Assembly (NCBI GenBank): GCA_020344955.1
Contig: CP070831.1
Coordinates: 1,984,022 to 2,028,303 of the forward strand
Source: Promethearchaeota archaeon
Lineage (GTDB): Archaea > Asgardarchaeota > Lokiarchaeia > Sigyniarchaeales > SOKP01
Direction: 5' to 3'
DNA: 44,282 bases
This document shows, piece after piece, positions 1-7,760 of this stretch; the stretch's first letter is position 1, and every line of letters starts with the position of its first letter. Under the pieces are notes generated by a model. That model had not been told where the DNA came from, did not search any database, and saw only the letters and a list, made by a program, of their open reading frames with translations. Both the position numbers and the translations under genes were made by a program.

Positions 1-429
1 GACGAAAAATTTGATAAAATGTTGCATTTAATTATAGATGAGAACATTTTGAAATTTGGTTATCTCAATAAATTACAGCCAGATATCCCTAAGGAGGAAA
101 GAAATTTACAAACTATAGAATTATTTGAAAATATTGCAAATGATATTTCTGATAAAATTTTTGATACAGACATAATTTCATCAGTAAAGAAATTTTTACC
201 TGAATACATCAACTATTTATATGAAAAATTTAAAAAACAACCTCATTCGGACGAATTAGTTAATAAGTTCAAAGGTATAGCTTTTCAAAATATAATAAAT
301 TTAAAGTTAGACGATTTTGATAGAATTAAAAGAGAAAAAATCATTCTAACTTCAATTTTAAGAAATTTCCCAAAATATACAATTCTAGATGAAATTGATG
401 AAAAACTGAAAAAAAAAAACAATAACTAA
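1..429 (+). CDS. Winged-helix/helical protein, C-terminal part (cassette copy A), 5' truncated by window edge
   Basis: The frame is open from base 1, so the gene starts outside the window. The visible part, about 142 codons, aligns throughout with the C-terminal third of the gene ending at 6074: both have a LIIDEN motif, a FLPEYI-YLY-KFK stretch, a FKG-----IINL stretch and a FPKY-ILDEI ending. The part is helix-rich and charged, with no membrane segment. By homology with copy B, the missing N-terminus should hold two winged-helix modules, implying a DNA-binding regulator. It lies directly upstream of a ubiquitin-like gene on the same strand, as copy B does. Function is unknown. That it is the same family as copy B is seen directly; the regulatory role is inferred. 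Confidence 0.75.
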   Translation, partial: DEKFDKMLHLIIDENILKFGYLNKLQPDIPKEERNLQTIELFENIANDISDKIFDTDIISSVKKFLPEYINYLYEKFKKQPHSDELVNKFKGIAFQNIINLKLDDFDRIKREKIILTSILRNFPKYTILDEIDEKLKKKNNN

Positions 430-458
430 ATTCGAGCTTCTTAAAAACTTTCGAATTT
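428..458. other. Inverted repeat after the winged-helix gene, conserved in both cassette copies
   Basis: An inverted repeat with 8-base arms (aaattcga at 428-435, tcgaattt at 451-458) and a 15-base spacer begins at the stop codon of the winged-helix gene. A related but less perfect element (ttcgagctt, then ttccgaa, then aaatctaaa) follows the copy B gene at 6088-6125. It could be a terminator, a processing hairpin, or an operator in front of the ubiquitin-like gene. Confidence 0.4.
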
Positions 459-479
459 AAATCTAAAAATTATAAGTCA

Positions 480-490
480 AATATATTTAT
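480..490 (+). promoter_or_regulatory. Putative TATA box for ubiquitin-like gene A
   Basis: The AT block aaatatatttat is centred about 27 bases before the ATG at 512, the usual archaeal TATA-to-start distance. Transcription would begin at or next to the start codon, giving a leaderless or nearly leaderless message. Only an A-run, with no Shine-Dalgarno sequence, precedes the ATG. Confidence 0.4.
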
Positions 491-511
491 TTAACTTTAC
501 GAGAAAAAAAA

Positions 512-772
512 ATGAAAATATCAATAGAAGATACAAGAACAGGCAACCGAATGAAGTTAGATGTGAAGGAACATCATGTATTAGAACGTATCATAGAAAT
601 TGTTGTTAAACATATGGGTTATATACACTCAGAACAGCGATCGTACGCATTAGTCTACAAAAAAAGAGAATTACCAAATTCAATCTCGATTAAGGAAGCA
701 ATTCACAAATTTGGGTTAAAAGAATATGATGTTTTGATGTTATGGAGTAAAGTTATTGGAGGATATCATTAA
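512..772 (+). CDS. Ubiquitin-like beta-grasp protein (copy A), diglycine plus two residues
   Basis: This 86-residue protein looks like a ubiquitin-fold modifier. Its C-terminal half follows ubiquitin strand order: YALVYKKRELPN corresponds to ubiquitin QRLIFAGKQLED, then comes a short helix or turn, then GLKEYDVLMLW and a terminal VIGG. Gly83-Gly84 are followed by Tyr-His, so exposing the diglycine would need a processing protease. Copy B at 6274 is closely similar and ends at GG. It converges with the GTPase gene, with 16 bases between the stops. Established: ubiquitin and SAMP-type modifiers act through a C-terminal GG. Alternative: a YukD/EsaB-like ubiquitin-fold protein that is never conjugated. 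The fold call is strong; conjugation is inferred. Confidence 0.7.
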   Translation: MKISIEDTRTGNRMKLDVKEHHVLERIIEIVVKHMGYIHSEQRSYALVYKKRELPNSISIKEAIHKFGLKEYDVLMLWSKVIGGYH

Positions 773-788
773 TTTTGTTAATCAGACT

Positions 789-1811
789 CTAGAGCTTATT
801 TAGCTCATCTAAAATAGCTAAAGTCAGTTCTGCTTCTTTTTCATAACCACTTTTTTTGTATATTTTAACTGCTTTTTTAATCAAATTTTTTATTTTTGGA
901 TAATATTGCACTTTTTTATTACCGTTATCAGATTTATCTAATTCTAATCCTAATTTTAAAGCTTTACAATATATTGAATTTCCTAAAACTAATAATTTCA
1001 ATTTCTTATCAGTTAGGTTCTCGATTGCTTGATTATAAAATTTCATAGTTTCTGAGATTTTTTGAGGTTCTTTATATTCTTCAGCAAGTTCCATAGACTC
1101 CCAGGCCTTACATAAATAATGTAAAGCTAAAAATTCTTCTTTTGCTTGCTCAGAGTTAAGTAATTTGAATTTAGAAGCAGCATTTGAAAACTTCTTCGAG
1201 GCAGTATAATAATTTTCTTGTTTCTCTAATAATCTTGCTTCTTCTATATCAGACCAAATCTTTTCATATTTAATTTTCTCATTTGAAGCAATAAAATGAT
1301 TTTTTTCTTTTTTTTCTATAATTGAAATTTTTAAAATATCTTTAAATATCTCAGATATTCGATCTATAGAGCCTTTATGAGTCGCAGAAAATCCAAATGT
1401 CTTTTCTTTTAACATATTTTCAATTTTTTCCGCATTATTAGATATAGATTTTCTATCTTGAAAATTAGCAATAATATAAAAATCAACTTTTGGTAATTTA
1501 GATTTTAATTCTAATAATAATTGTTGAGTATCTTCTATATTCCTATCAGTTGAATCTATAACGAGGCATATAATATCAATAGATTGTAATAATTTCTGGT
1601 AGGAAACAAAATTATTCATTAATTTTCTTAAATCTATTTCTCTTAAAATGCACTGCTCTACACTTTTTAGAATAGGACTATCAATTTGTTTTTGGAAAAT
1701 CTCATTTAAATTATCATCTAATTCTAAAATAATCTCACCGGGAAATAGATTCAGTATTGTCGTGTTACCTACTCCGCTTGCTCCAGTAAGTAGTATATTA
1801 CAAGGATTCAA
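789..1811 (-). CDS. Arf-like GTPase domain fused to TPR/SNAP-like helical repeats (copy A), degenerate P-loop
   Basis: Residues 1-165 follow the Arf/Ras order: P-loop GASGVGNTT (10-18), a region matching the Arf G3 segment (REIDLRKL, 57-64), strand and loop IICLVIDSTDR (80-90, compare Arf LIFVVDSNDR), a G4-like ANFQD (115-119, compare ANKQD) and a G5-like FSAT (141-144). The Walker A lysine is Asn16, the G3 glycine is absent and the G4 lysine is Phe, so GTP hydrolysis is doubtful. Residues 185-340 are amphipathic helices with a YLCKAWESMELAEE motif, like TPR or alpha-SNAP repeats. The TTG start at 1811 puts the P-loop at the expected distance, and the frame is closed upstream. Copy B retains the lysine. 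Role inferred: scaffold or degenerate switch paired with the adjacent ubiquitin-like protein. Confidence 0.65.
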   Translation of the reverse strand: MNPCNILLTGASGVGNTTILNLFPGEIILELDDNLNEIFQKQIDSPILKSVEQCILREIDLRKLMNNFVSYQKLLQSIDIICLVIDSTDRNIEDTQQLLLELKSKLPKVDFYIIANFQDRKSISNNAEKIENMLKEKTFGFSATHKGSIDRISEIFKDILKISIIEKKEKNHFIASNEKIKYEKIWSDIEEARLLEKQENYYTASKKFSNAASKFKLLNSEQAKEEFLALHYLCKAWESMELAEEYKEPQKISETMKFYNQAIENLTDKKLKLLVLGNSIYCKALKLGLELDKSDNGNKKVQYYPKIKNLIKKAVKIYKKSGYEKEAELTLAILDELNKL

Positions 1812-1829
1812 CCTGAACGTTCCTAATAT

Positions 1830-1880
1830 TTACATATATGTAATTAATTTAATTATAGTTAGCCATATTAATTAAAATAA
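1830..1880 (-). promoter_or_regulatory. AT-rich upstream block of the GTPase gene, conserved in both copies
   Basis: An AT-rich stretch upstream of the GTPase start matches 7666-7720 of copy B over roughly 55 bases (shared core taattaatttaa-tatag, then ttaattaa). Conservation of non-coding sequence between diverged copies suggests a promoter or operator. In copy A it lies about 20 bases from the TTG start; in copy B about 95 bases away. Confidence 0.35.
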
Positions 1881-1886
1881 TTATAA

Positions 1887-2096
1887 TTAAATTGTAATAG
1901 TAGAGTAATGTTCTCTAAATTTTAGATAAATTATTAATCCTATAAAAAGAGGGATTAACCAAATCACCATAATCCAAGCAAAGCCATTCATATCTCTTTT
2001 TTTAGCATCTTTATAGACCCATATCGCTATAAGCGATAAAATACAAAAGGGGATTGTTAAAAAAATTATAAGAAGTATTATCAATATATCAATCAT
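1887..2096 (-). CDS. Small two-helix membrane protein, PLDc_N-like (copy A)
   Basis: This 69-residue protein has two hydrophobic helices (about 3-26 and 40-60) separated by a short charged loop containing WVYKDAKKRDMNGFAW. The W-x-Y-x-D-A-x-K-R loop followed by W-LIP--IGLI-YL resembles the PLDc_N/phospholipase D nuclease N-terminal family of small membrane proteins, which have no nuclease activity themselves. It lies between the GTPase and the RING-like membrane protein on one strand, 42 bases after the latter, so probably in an operon with it. The copy B equivalent is at 7761-7958. It may help position or assemble the neighbouring membrane protein; this is inference. Confidence 0.7.
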   Translation of the reverse strand: MIDILIILLIIFLTIPFCILSLIAIWVYKDAKKRDMNGFAWIMVIWLIPLFIGLIIYLKFREHYSTITI

Positions 2097-2138
2097 TAAT
2101 TTCTCCTACAATATCTTATTATTTTTTCTATATTATTT

Positions 2139-3137
2139 TTATTTATTGCCATTTAAGGGTATAGATCCATCAAATGAAGTATCGCAAACCCAACACGCAT
2201 TTTCTAAATTAGTTAAGGCTTCTGAACATTTTATACAATAAATTGCATTACATTTAGGACAAATATAACTTAGACGTGAGACTTTACTTTTACAAACTAA
2301 GCATAATCCTCTTTTTCTATACGATTCAATTTCTTCAATTGTAATTGTTGAGGGCTTTATAAAGGCTTTTATAAAATCAGGGAAACCCTCCTTATCCATA
2401 GGTGTTGCAGTTTGTGAAACTCGATTCCTCTTAGTAATATTAACTATTATATAGAAAATTGCTACAATTAGTAAAATAGCCGAAATCCAAATTAATATTT
2501 GGCTTATAATGTTTAATGAAAAATTGGTAAAAAGTGTCAAACTTAAAAACGCTAAAATACTAGCAATTGAAATTAAGATCAGCCAGTTAGCAAAACGATT
2601 GGAAAAAAATTCAAGATCTATAATTAATGGAAATATTGTGATTATAGCTCCTATTATAATAAAACCTGATGGTATTGCAGGATAGATTAGATTCAATTCT
2701 TTTATCTTAATCGTTTCAAAAACCCATCCTATTAATATCATTACGAGCCCAATTGTTACTACTGAAGAAATTATTTGAAATTCTTTTATTGATTTTAAAG
2801 AAAGCCAAATAAACATAATACTTAAAAATATTATGCTAATAAGAACATACGCAAACAAATATAAATAAAAGTAAAGAAGGATATATTTTCCAGTATCATA
2901 AGTTTGAATAATTATGCTTAAATCACCTGTATAAGTTCCTTCTAAATAATAATCGGAAAAATAGAAGAATGTACGTATTAAAGCTATAGTAAGCCAAAAA
3001 CTAGCAAATCCATACATCAAAATTTTTTCATGGAAAATTTCTTTTTTACGACTATGGTACGAATAGAATAGTCCAGTAATAGTCAATAAAATTATAGCTA
3101 CACTAGAAAAAAAGCGCTCAAAAGGGTCAAAAATAAC
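2139..3137 (-). CDS. Seven-helix membrane protein with C-terminal RING-like zinc finger (copy A); start codon unclear
   Basis: About seven hydrophobic helices precede a cytosolic tail of roughly 85 residues. Near its end are eight cysteines spaced C-x2-C-x10-C-x2-C-x4-C-x2-C-x10-C-x2-C (residues 262-301 counted from the TTG at 3086). This is close to the cross-brace spacing of RING fingers, with Cys at the position usually held by His. Basic loops put the finger inside the cell. The nearest canonical start is TTG 3086, but homology to copy B continues upstream (IFDPFERFFSS) to 3137, where copy B has ATG and this copy has GTT. Removing one T from the run at 3129-3133 would link the gene to a GTG at 3159. 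It sits in a cassette with a ubiquitin-like protein, so an E3-like role is attractive but unproven. Confidence 0.65.
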   Translation of the reverse strand, partial: VIFDPFERFFSSVAIILLTITGLFYSYHSRKKEIFHEKILMYGFASFWLTIALIRTFFYFSDYYLEGTYTGDLSIIIQTYDTGKYILLYFYLYLFAYVLISIIFLSIMFIWLSLKSIKEFQIISSVVTIGLVMILIGWVFETIKIKELNLIYPAIPSGFIIIGAIITIFPLIIDLEFFSNRFANWLILISIASILAFLSLTLFTNFSLNIISQILIWISAILLIVAIFYIIVNITKRNRVSQTATPMDKEGFPDFIKAFIKPSTITIEEIESYRKRGLCLVCKSKVSRLSYICPKCNAIYCIKCSEALTNLENACWVCDTSFDGSIPLNGNK

Positions 3138-3177
3138 AAAAAGAATGATTTGGTCTCACCTCGAACAATAAATTGCT

Positions 3178-3285
3178 TTAATTATAATTATTATTCAGGA
3201 TGATATATTTATCATCTGTTATACTTACAACCCTAGGATTCCAACTTTTTAGATATGAATCATCCATATAGACTACTCTAGTCAT
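3178..3285 (-). pseudogene. Truncated alaX: N-terminal fragment of alanyl-tRNA editing protein
   Basis: A 35-codon frame begins MTRVVYMDDSYLKSWNPRVV and continues VSITDDKYIIL before a stop. This matches the first 30 or so residues of the intact AlaX at 12122-12832 (MARALYMDDAYLKSWKAKVV). The rest of the editing domain, with its GGGQP and HTASH motifs, is missing. DNA similarity also continues upstream of both starts for about 100 bases, through ttaatttataat and ccatcaaacaa, so the promoter region was copied too. It is a non-functional relic of a duplication that included the 5' end of alaX. Confidence 0.7.
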
Positions 3286-3441
3286 AAAGAAAAAAAAAAT
3301 GTTTTAATTTATAATATTAATCTTCTTCATGTTTTTCAGAAGATTTTGCTCCATCAAACAACGCTATTTTTAAGGATTCAAATACGTTAACTTATCTTTA
3401 ACTTTTGTTCCTTTTTCGTTTATATTAACAGAACTATAAAC

Positions 3442-3657
3442 TCATTTCTTGGTTCTTTTTAGTGTCTTGAGTAGTAAAATCGCAAATCCGCATGAAATTA
3501 TCCCCAATATCAACAATAGGGAATATCCGGGGATCCCCGGAGTCGTAGCTGAAGGTTTACAATCACCATTATCATGAATATTGTTATTAGTTCCTTCATC
3601 TAAAATATCACCTTGTCCATTGTAACTATTTTTTTTTAATAAAAAGCAGATAAAATT
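3442..3657 (-). pseudogene. Decayed surface-protein C-terminus (anchor segment only)
   Basis: An open stretch of 71 codons has no usable start codon. It reads as an Asn/Asp/Gly-rich linker, then T-P-G-I-P-G-Y-S, a hydrophobic helix of about 20 residues and a basic tail ending KTLKRTKK. Pro-Gly followed by a helix and a basic tail is how archaeal surface proteins are anchored. No secreted ectodomain lies in frame upstream, since a TGA closes the frame at 3658-3660. It is probably the last remnant of a deleted surface protein. Between 3660 and 3764 nothing else was recognised. Confidence 0.45.
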
Positions 3658-3764
3658 TCAATAAGCAATTTTCAAGAGAAAAAAAAGGAAATTGAATGGA
3701 GTATTAAACTCCTATACTCCAACTTTTAATTTTTCATTTCTTCAAATGTATTTTAATTGTTTTC

Positions 3765-4460
3765 TTAACTTTTTTTCTTACGATTTATGAAAATAGCGAA
3801 ACCTATTGATACTATCCCTATAACTGGGACTATGATTATCAACATATAAGATGGAATCGCCGAAGCTACTGTTGTATCAAAAGCATTAGTTGAGCTAAAT
3901 TCATAAGAATTCCAATCTGTAAGATGGTTAATTGTTCCATTCACAAGAAATCCTATTGTTTTCTCATACCAAAGCAAACTCCCATAATCATCCTCTAATT
4001 GCCAAACTTCCATAGATCCATGCATCGCTTCACCTGTTACATTAAATAAAACATCACCATCATAACCATGAACACACCGCCATATATTACACATTCTAAT
4101 TTGATCATTAATAGAAACATCAGTGTAAATCCAAAATACTGAATGATTACCTTCAAATGGACCAAACTTCACCACATTTGATATAATTCTGGTAGTAGTA
4201 TTTACATCCCAAGAACCAATATCATTTATAGGATTTTTCAACTCATTCTCGATATTAAACATATCCTCTGACGTCTTAGAAAACGTCATAGTCATAGGTA
4301 TTTCTTCTCCAGGCATTGGTGAGAGAGTATAAATATGCTCAATATACAAACCATCAAAAATTCCAACCTCATTAGAATATCCAATTGGTAATGAGAATGA
4401 AAGAAATATCAAGGATGCAAATAGAGTCAATAAAAATCTCATTAAGTTAGTTTTTTTCAT
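3765..4460 (-). CDS. Secreted protein with C-terminal membrane anchor, unknown function
   Basis: This 231-residue protein has an N-terminal signal peptide (basic MKKTNLMR, then a hydrophobic core to about residue 28), an ectodomain of about 170 residues with several N-x-S/T sequons and two cysteines in CNIWRC, and a C-terminal helix (about 203-225) followed by NRKKKS. The topology is an extracellular domain on a single anchor. The ectodomain is rich in predicted beta strands, but no family was recognised. It stands alone between the two cassettes, and about 245 bases of non-coding sequence separate it from the divergent winged-helix gene. A role at the cell surface is inferred from topology only. 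Confidence 0.65.
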   Translation of the reverse strand: MKKTNLMRFLLTLFASLIFLSFSLPIGYSNEVGIFDGLYIEHIYTLSPMPGEEIPMTMTFSKTSEDMFNIENELKNPINDIGSWDVNTTTRIISNVVKFGPFEGNHSVFWIYTDVSINDQIRMCNIWRCVHGYDGDVLFNVTGEAMHGSMEVWQLEDDYGSLLWYEKTIGFLVNGTINHLTDWNSYEFSSTNAFDTTVASAIPSYMLIIIVPVIGIVSIGFAIFINRKKKS

Positions 4461-4734
4461 CTAAATTTAACCTCTTTTTAGGAAATTTCTTCAAATGATC
4501 TTTAATTAATAATATATTTTTAGATTTGGCTTCGGAATATTAGAAAAAGATGGAAGTTTTACAAATTTTGATTTAAGATATAAAGCAGGTTTGATATAAA
4601 CTTTTATTTTAGAAAAAAGAATATAAACACTTATAGCATTTTTTTAAATGAACGTTTTAATGGTAAATTAATAAAATGTTTAAAGTAATATTTTATATTA
4701 AAAATATGAGATCCACGGTGTCTTCATAAGATTT

Positions 4735-6074
4735 GTGCTAAAAAACTAAATTATCCTCCACCAGAAATCATTACTCCCTCCGGAATTGAAAAGAAAGATT
4801 TTGAATATATTATATTGTGGATGCTAAACAATAATAAAGAATGTAATTGGTCAGACTTTTTAGATACTCCTATAGAATTTAGTCTTGCCACATTATCAAA
4901 ATATATGAATCTTTTAATGCAAAATGGGTTTGTTGAGAAAAAAGAGAAGGGCATCTATAAGATTACTCCTGAAGGAAGAAAAAAATATTATGATCTACGG
5001 TTCAAAGATTCATTTAAGAGAAAATTAAGATACCCTCCAGAAATTATTCTAAATAAAAGAAATTATACCCATATCATTCTCTGGATGCTACTCAACAATG
5101 ATTATTGTATATGGTCAGATTTTCTTGAGAAACCACTCTCAATCAATCATAACTCTCTATCAAAAAATCTAAACTTTTTATTAAAAAAGGGATTTGTTAA
5201 AGCTGAAAACAAGGAATACCGAATCAGTAAAGCTGGTGAATCACATTATTCTGATATATTGAAAAAATATGATTTAGATTATGAGACAATTTTAAAAGAA
5301 GAAATTAAAAGAATAGAAGGTATTAAAGAAAATGCTAATGTTTTCCTTGAAAAATATAAAATTCAAGATGATAAAGTTAAACTTATACTTTTAGATTTGA
5401 TTAACCATTTAAGTTTTTCTAAATCTGAAAGTCTATTATCATCTAGGGATGAATATTATAAGATTTTATTATTTTTTTCTATGAATCATCCAATAAAGTA
5501 TCCAGAATTTATATTACCAGATGAGTTTTCTAATCAATTTGATATTGATTTTACCACACTCAAATTTTTTATACAGAACATTGTTGACAAGAACTTGTAT
5601 GGAATACCTTTTTTCAAATTAAGACTTAGTGGTAATGCTAATTATTTATTTCGAGTAGATGGAAAATTTGAGAAAAAGTTGAATTTAATAATAGACGAAA
5701 ACATAATGAAATTTAGTTTTCTTCATAAACTAGGACTAGATATTCCAATTGAAGAAAGAAGCTTACAAATATTAAATTTATTAGAGAATATTGTAGATGA
5801 TATATGCAATAAATTGTTTGATGAAAGAATCAAACTAGATATAATCAAATTTCTACCAGAATATATTAAATATTTGTATTCTAAATTTAAAAGAACTGAT
5901 CATTCCAATGATGCTCTAGAAACTTTCAAAGGTATGGTTTATCAAACTATTATCAATTTAAATTTGAATGAATTTATTGAAAGAATTCATAAGAAAGAAA
6001 AGTTTACTACAATTTTGAGGACTTTTCCAAAATATATTATATTGGATGAAATTAAAAAGAAATGGAAAAAATAA
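4735..6074 (+). CDS. Tandem winged-helix protein with C-terminal helical domain (copy B); start region disrupted
   Basis: Two similar winged-helix modules can be read. The first covers 4743-5030 (KLNYPPPEII, IILWML, WSDFL, LSKYMNLLMQNGFVEKKEKG, ITPEG); the second follows (KLRYPPEII, IILWMLLNND, WSDFLEKP, LSKNLNFLLKKGFVKAENKE, ISKAGE). A helical domain of about 280 residues then follows, homologous to the fragment at 1-429. The first canonical in-frame start is TTG 4815, which would cut off helix 1 of module 1. The homologous frame continues up to 4743, and a GTG at 4735 (GTG CTA AAA) would join it if the A-run at 4740-4745 had one more A. It is probably a transcription regulator of the cassette. 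DNA binding is inferred from the wHTH repeats; the ligand is unknown. Confidence 0.65.
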
Positions 6075-6084
6075 ATAAAAAAAA

Positions 6085-6125
6085 CTAATTCGAGCTTTAT
6101 GATTTATTCCGAAGTCAAATCTAAA
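6085..6125. other. Conserved element between winged-helix and ubiquitin-like gene (copy B)
   Basis: The sequence taattcgagcttt, then ttccgaa, then aaatctaaa occupies the same position as the inverted repeat at 428-458 in copy A. The palindrome is weaker here. Conservation against a background of diverged intergenic DNA suggests a function such as termination or operator binding. The remaining bases up to 6273 are AT-rich with no recognised feature. Confidence 0.3.
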
Positions 6126-6273
6126 TATAGGTATTAACTTATGAATTAAATGATAATAATAAAAAGATCTTAACTACAACAATAATAATTATAAATACAA
6201 ATGATAAGTCAATTCTTAAAATTGTTAAAGAAGGTTAAATTTTTTAAAATAGATAGAAAAAAGTAAAGAAATT

Positions 6274-6528
6274 ATGATACTTTCTATTGAAGATACAAGA
6301 GGAGGGAAAGTGATTAAATTAGATGTTAATGAAAAACATTTGATTGAGAGTATTATAAATATTGTTATTAAGCATATGAACATAATTAATTCATCACAAA
6401 GGTCTTATGCTCTAATCTACAAAGGAAAAGAATTACCTAATTCAGTAACGGTAGGGGATATTGTCAAGGATTACGGTTTAAAAGAAAATGACAGATTAGA
6501 ACTTTGGGCTAAAGTAATTGGAGGTTGA
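6274..6528 (+). CDS. Ubiquitin-like beta-grasp protein (copy B), ending exactly at GG
   Basis: This is an 84-residue paralogue of the protein at 512-772. Conserved blocks include SIEDTR, LDV, QRSYAL-YK--ELPNS, GLKE-D-L-LW and KVIGG. The chain ends at Gly83-Gly84, so the mature diglycine is available without processing, as in SAMP-like archaeal modifiers. YKGKELPNSVTVGDI aligns well with the ubiquitin FAGKQLEDGRTLSDY segment. Lysines suited to chain formation are present at the equivalents of ubiquitin K29 to K48. It is followed, tail to tail and 36 bases away, by the GTPase gene. No activating or conjugating enzyme is encoded nearby. A YukD-type non-conjugated role is the main alternative. 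Confidence 0.72.
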   Translation: MILSIEDTRGGKVIKLDVNEKHLIESIINIVIKHMNIINSSQRSYALIYKGKELPNSVTVGDIVKDYGLKENDRLELWAKVIGG

Positions 6529-6564
6529 TAGGCAAAATTTTTGCTTTATTGCCAGATTTTTTAT

Positions 6565-7575
6565 TTATATCTCCGAATAGGAAAAGGAAGCTAGTGCAGA
6601 TTTCGCTTCTTTTTTAAAACCTGCTTCTTCATAAAAATTAGAGGCTTTTTGAATCATTTCCTTTATTTTTAGATAATGTTCTTTTTCATCTTTAGTTTGA
6701 TTAGATTTATCAAATTCTAACTGTAGATTAAGAGCTTTGCAAAACCATGAATTTCCTAATGCTAATAATTTTATTTTATTGTTTTTTGCGGATTCACTAG
6801 CTTTAGTAAAGTAATTTGCCGCCTCTAAGAATTTATCTGGGTCTTCTGATTCCTCAGCAAGCGCTGAACTCTCCCATGCTTTACATAAGTGATATAATAT
6901 ATTCAGCTTATCCTCTTGGTTTTTAATATCTAATTCTGAATAAAGCTTTTTAATTTGGGAAGCAATATTTGAAAATTTTTTTACTGCTGGGGAGGTTTTT
7001 CCTTGTATATCTAAATCTCGTGCTATCTCAATTTCTGACCATAATTCATCATCCATTAAGGATAGATATTTTTTTTCTTCTATATCTTGAATTGACCTTC
7101 TTAAGATATCTTTAATGATTAAATTTATCTTTTTATTAGCATCTTTTTGCACAGCAGAAAATCCAAAAGTTTTCGCTCCTAATAATTTTTCAATTTTTTC
7201 TACTGGTAAAGCTTCTTTATCTTGAAAATTAGCAATTATATAATAATCAACATTTGGTAGAATTTGCTTCAATTTGGGTAATAATTCTAAAGTACTCTCT
7301 ATATTGCTTACCATTGAATTTGTCACAATACAAATAATATCAATAGATTCTAAAAGATTTTTATAGGACTTTAAGTTTATAATTAACTCATCTAAATCAA
7401 TAACTCTTAATATACATTGTTTTATACTCTTAAAGTCGATAATATCAATAGATTTTTTTAAGATTTCATGTAGATCTAAACTTATTTCCAAAATATTTTC
7501 TCTAGGAAATAGATTTAATATCGTTACTTTTCCTACTCCTTTCTTTCCGGTTAATAATATTTGAACTAGAATTAA
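6565..7575 (-). CDS. Arf-like GTPase/TPR fusion (copy B), P-loop present but no canonical start codon upstream of it
   Basis: This is a paralogue of the gene at 789-1811, with the same ANFQD and FSA motifs and helical tail (LCKAWESSALAEE). The first conventional start is TTG at 7491, which would leave out the P-loop. In the same frame, 7492-7560 reads ILLTGKKGVGKVTILNLF, a Walker A with the lysine retained. Further up, the frame meets a TAA at 7576-7578. The codon aligned with the TTG start of copy A is TTA (7573-7575), so one G-to-A change would explain the loss. About 75 extra bases also separate this point from the conserved promoter block. Options are initiation at an ATT, translation of a P-loop-less protein, a pseudogene, or an assembly error. 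Confidence 0.6.
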   Translation of the reverse strand, partial: LILVQILLTGKKGVGKVTILNLFPRENILEISLDLHEILKKSIDIIDFKSIKQCILRVIDLDELIINLKSYKNLLESIDIICIVTNSMVSNIESTLELLPKLKQILPNVDYYIIANFQDKEALPVEKIEKLLGAKTFGFSAVQKDANKKINLIIKDILRRSIQDIEEKKYLSLMDDELWSEIEIARDLDIQGKTSPAVKKFSNIASQIKKLYSELDIKNQEDKLNILYHLCKAWESSALAEESEDPDKFLEAANYFTKASESAKNNKIKLLALGNSWFCKALNLQLEFDKSNQTKDEKEHYLKIKEMIQKASNFYEEAGFKKEAKSALASFSYSEI

Positions 7576-7665
7576 TTAAACACTCTCGATATCTTCTTTT
7601 ATAATAGTTTTATTATAACCAAAATATTCAATGACTCAGATCTATTGAAATTTTTCAAATTTCCA

Positions 7666-7720
7666 CATATATAATTAATTTAACTATAGCTATTAATGTT
7701 AATTAAGATGATTACATTAA
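7666..7720 (-). promoter_or_regulatory. Conserved upstream block of GTPase gene (copy B)
   Basis: It matches the AT-rich block at 1830-1880, with core taattaatttaactatag and a following ttaattaa. Here it sits about 95 bases from the GTPase frame, compared with about 20 in copy A, so DNA has been inserted here or deleted in copy A. Likely a promoter or operator. Confidence 0.3.
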
Positions 7721-7760
7721 TCATTATAATCTCTATTAATTAATAGAGAGATTTTGCAGT

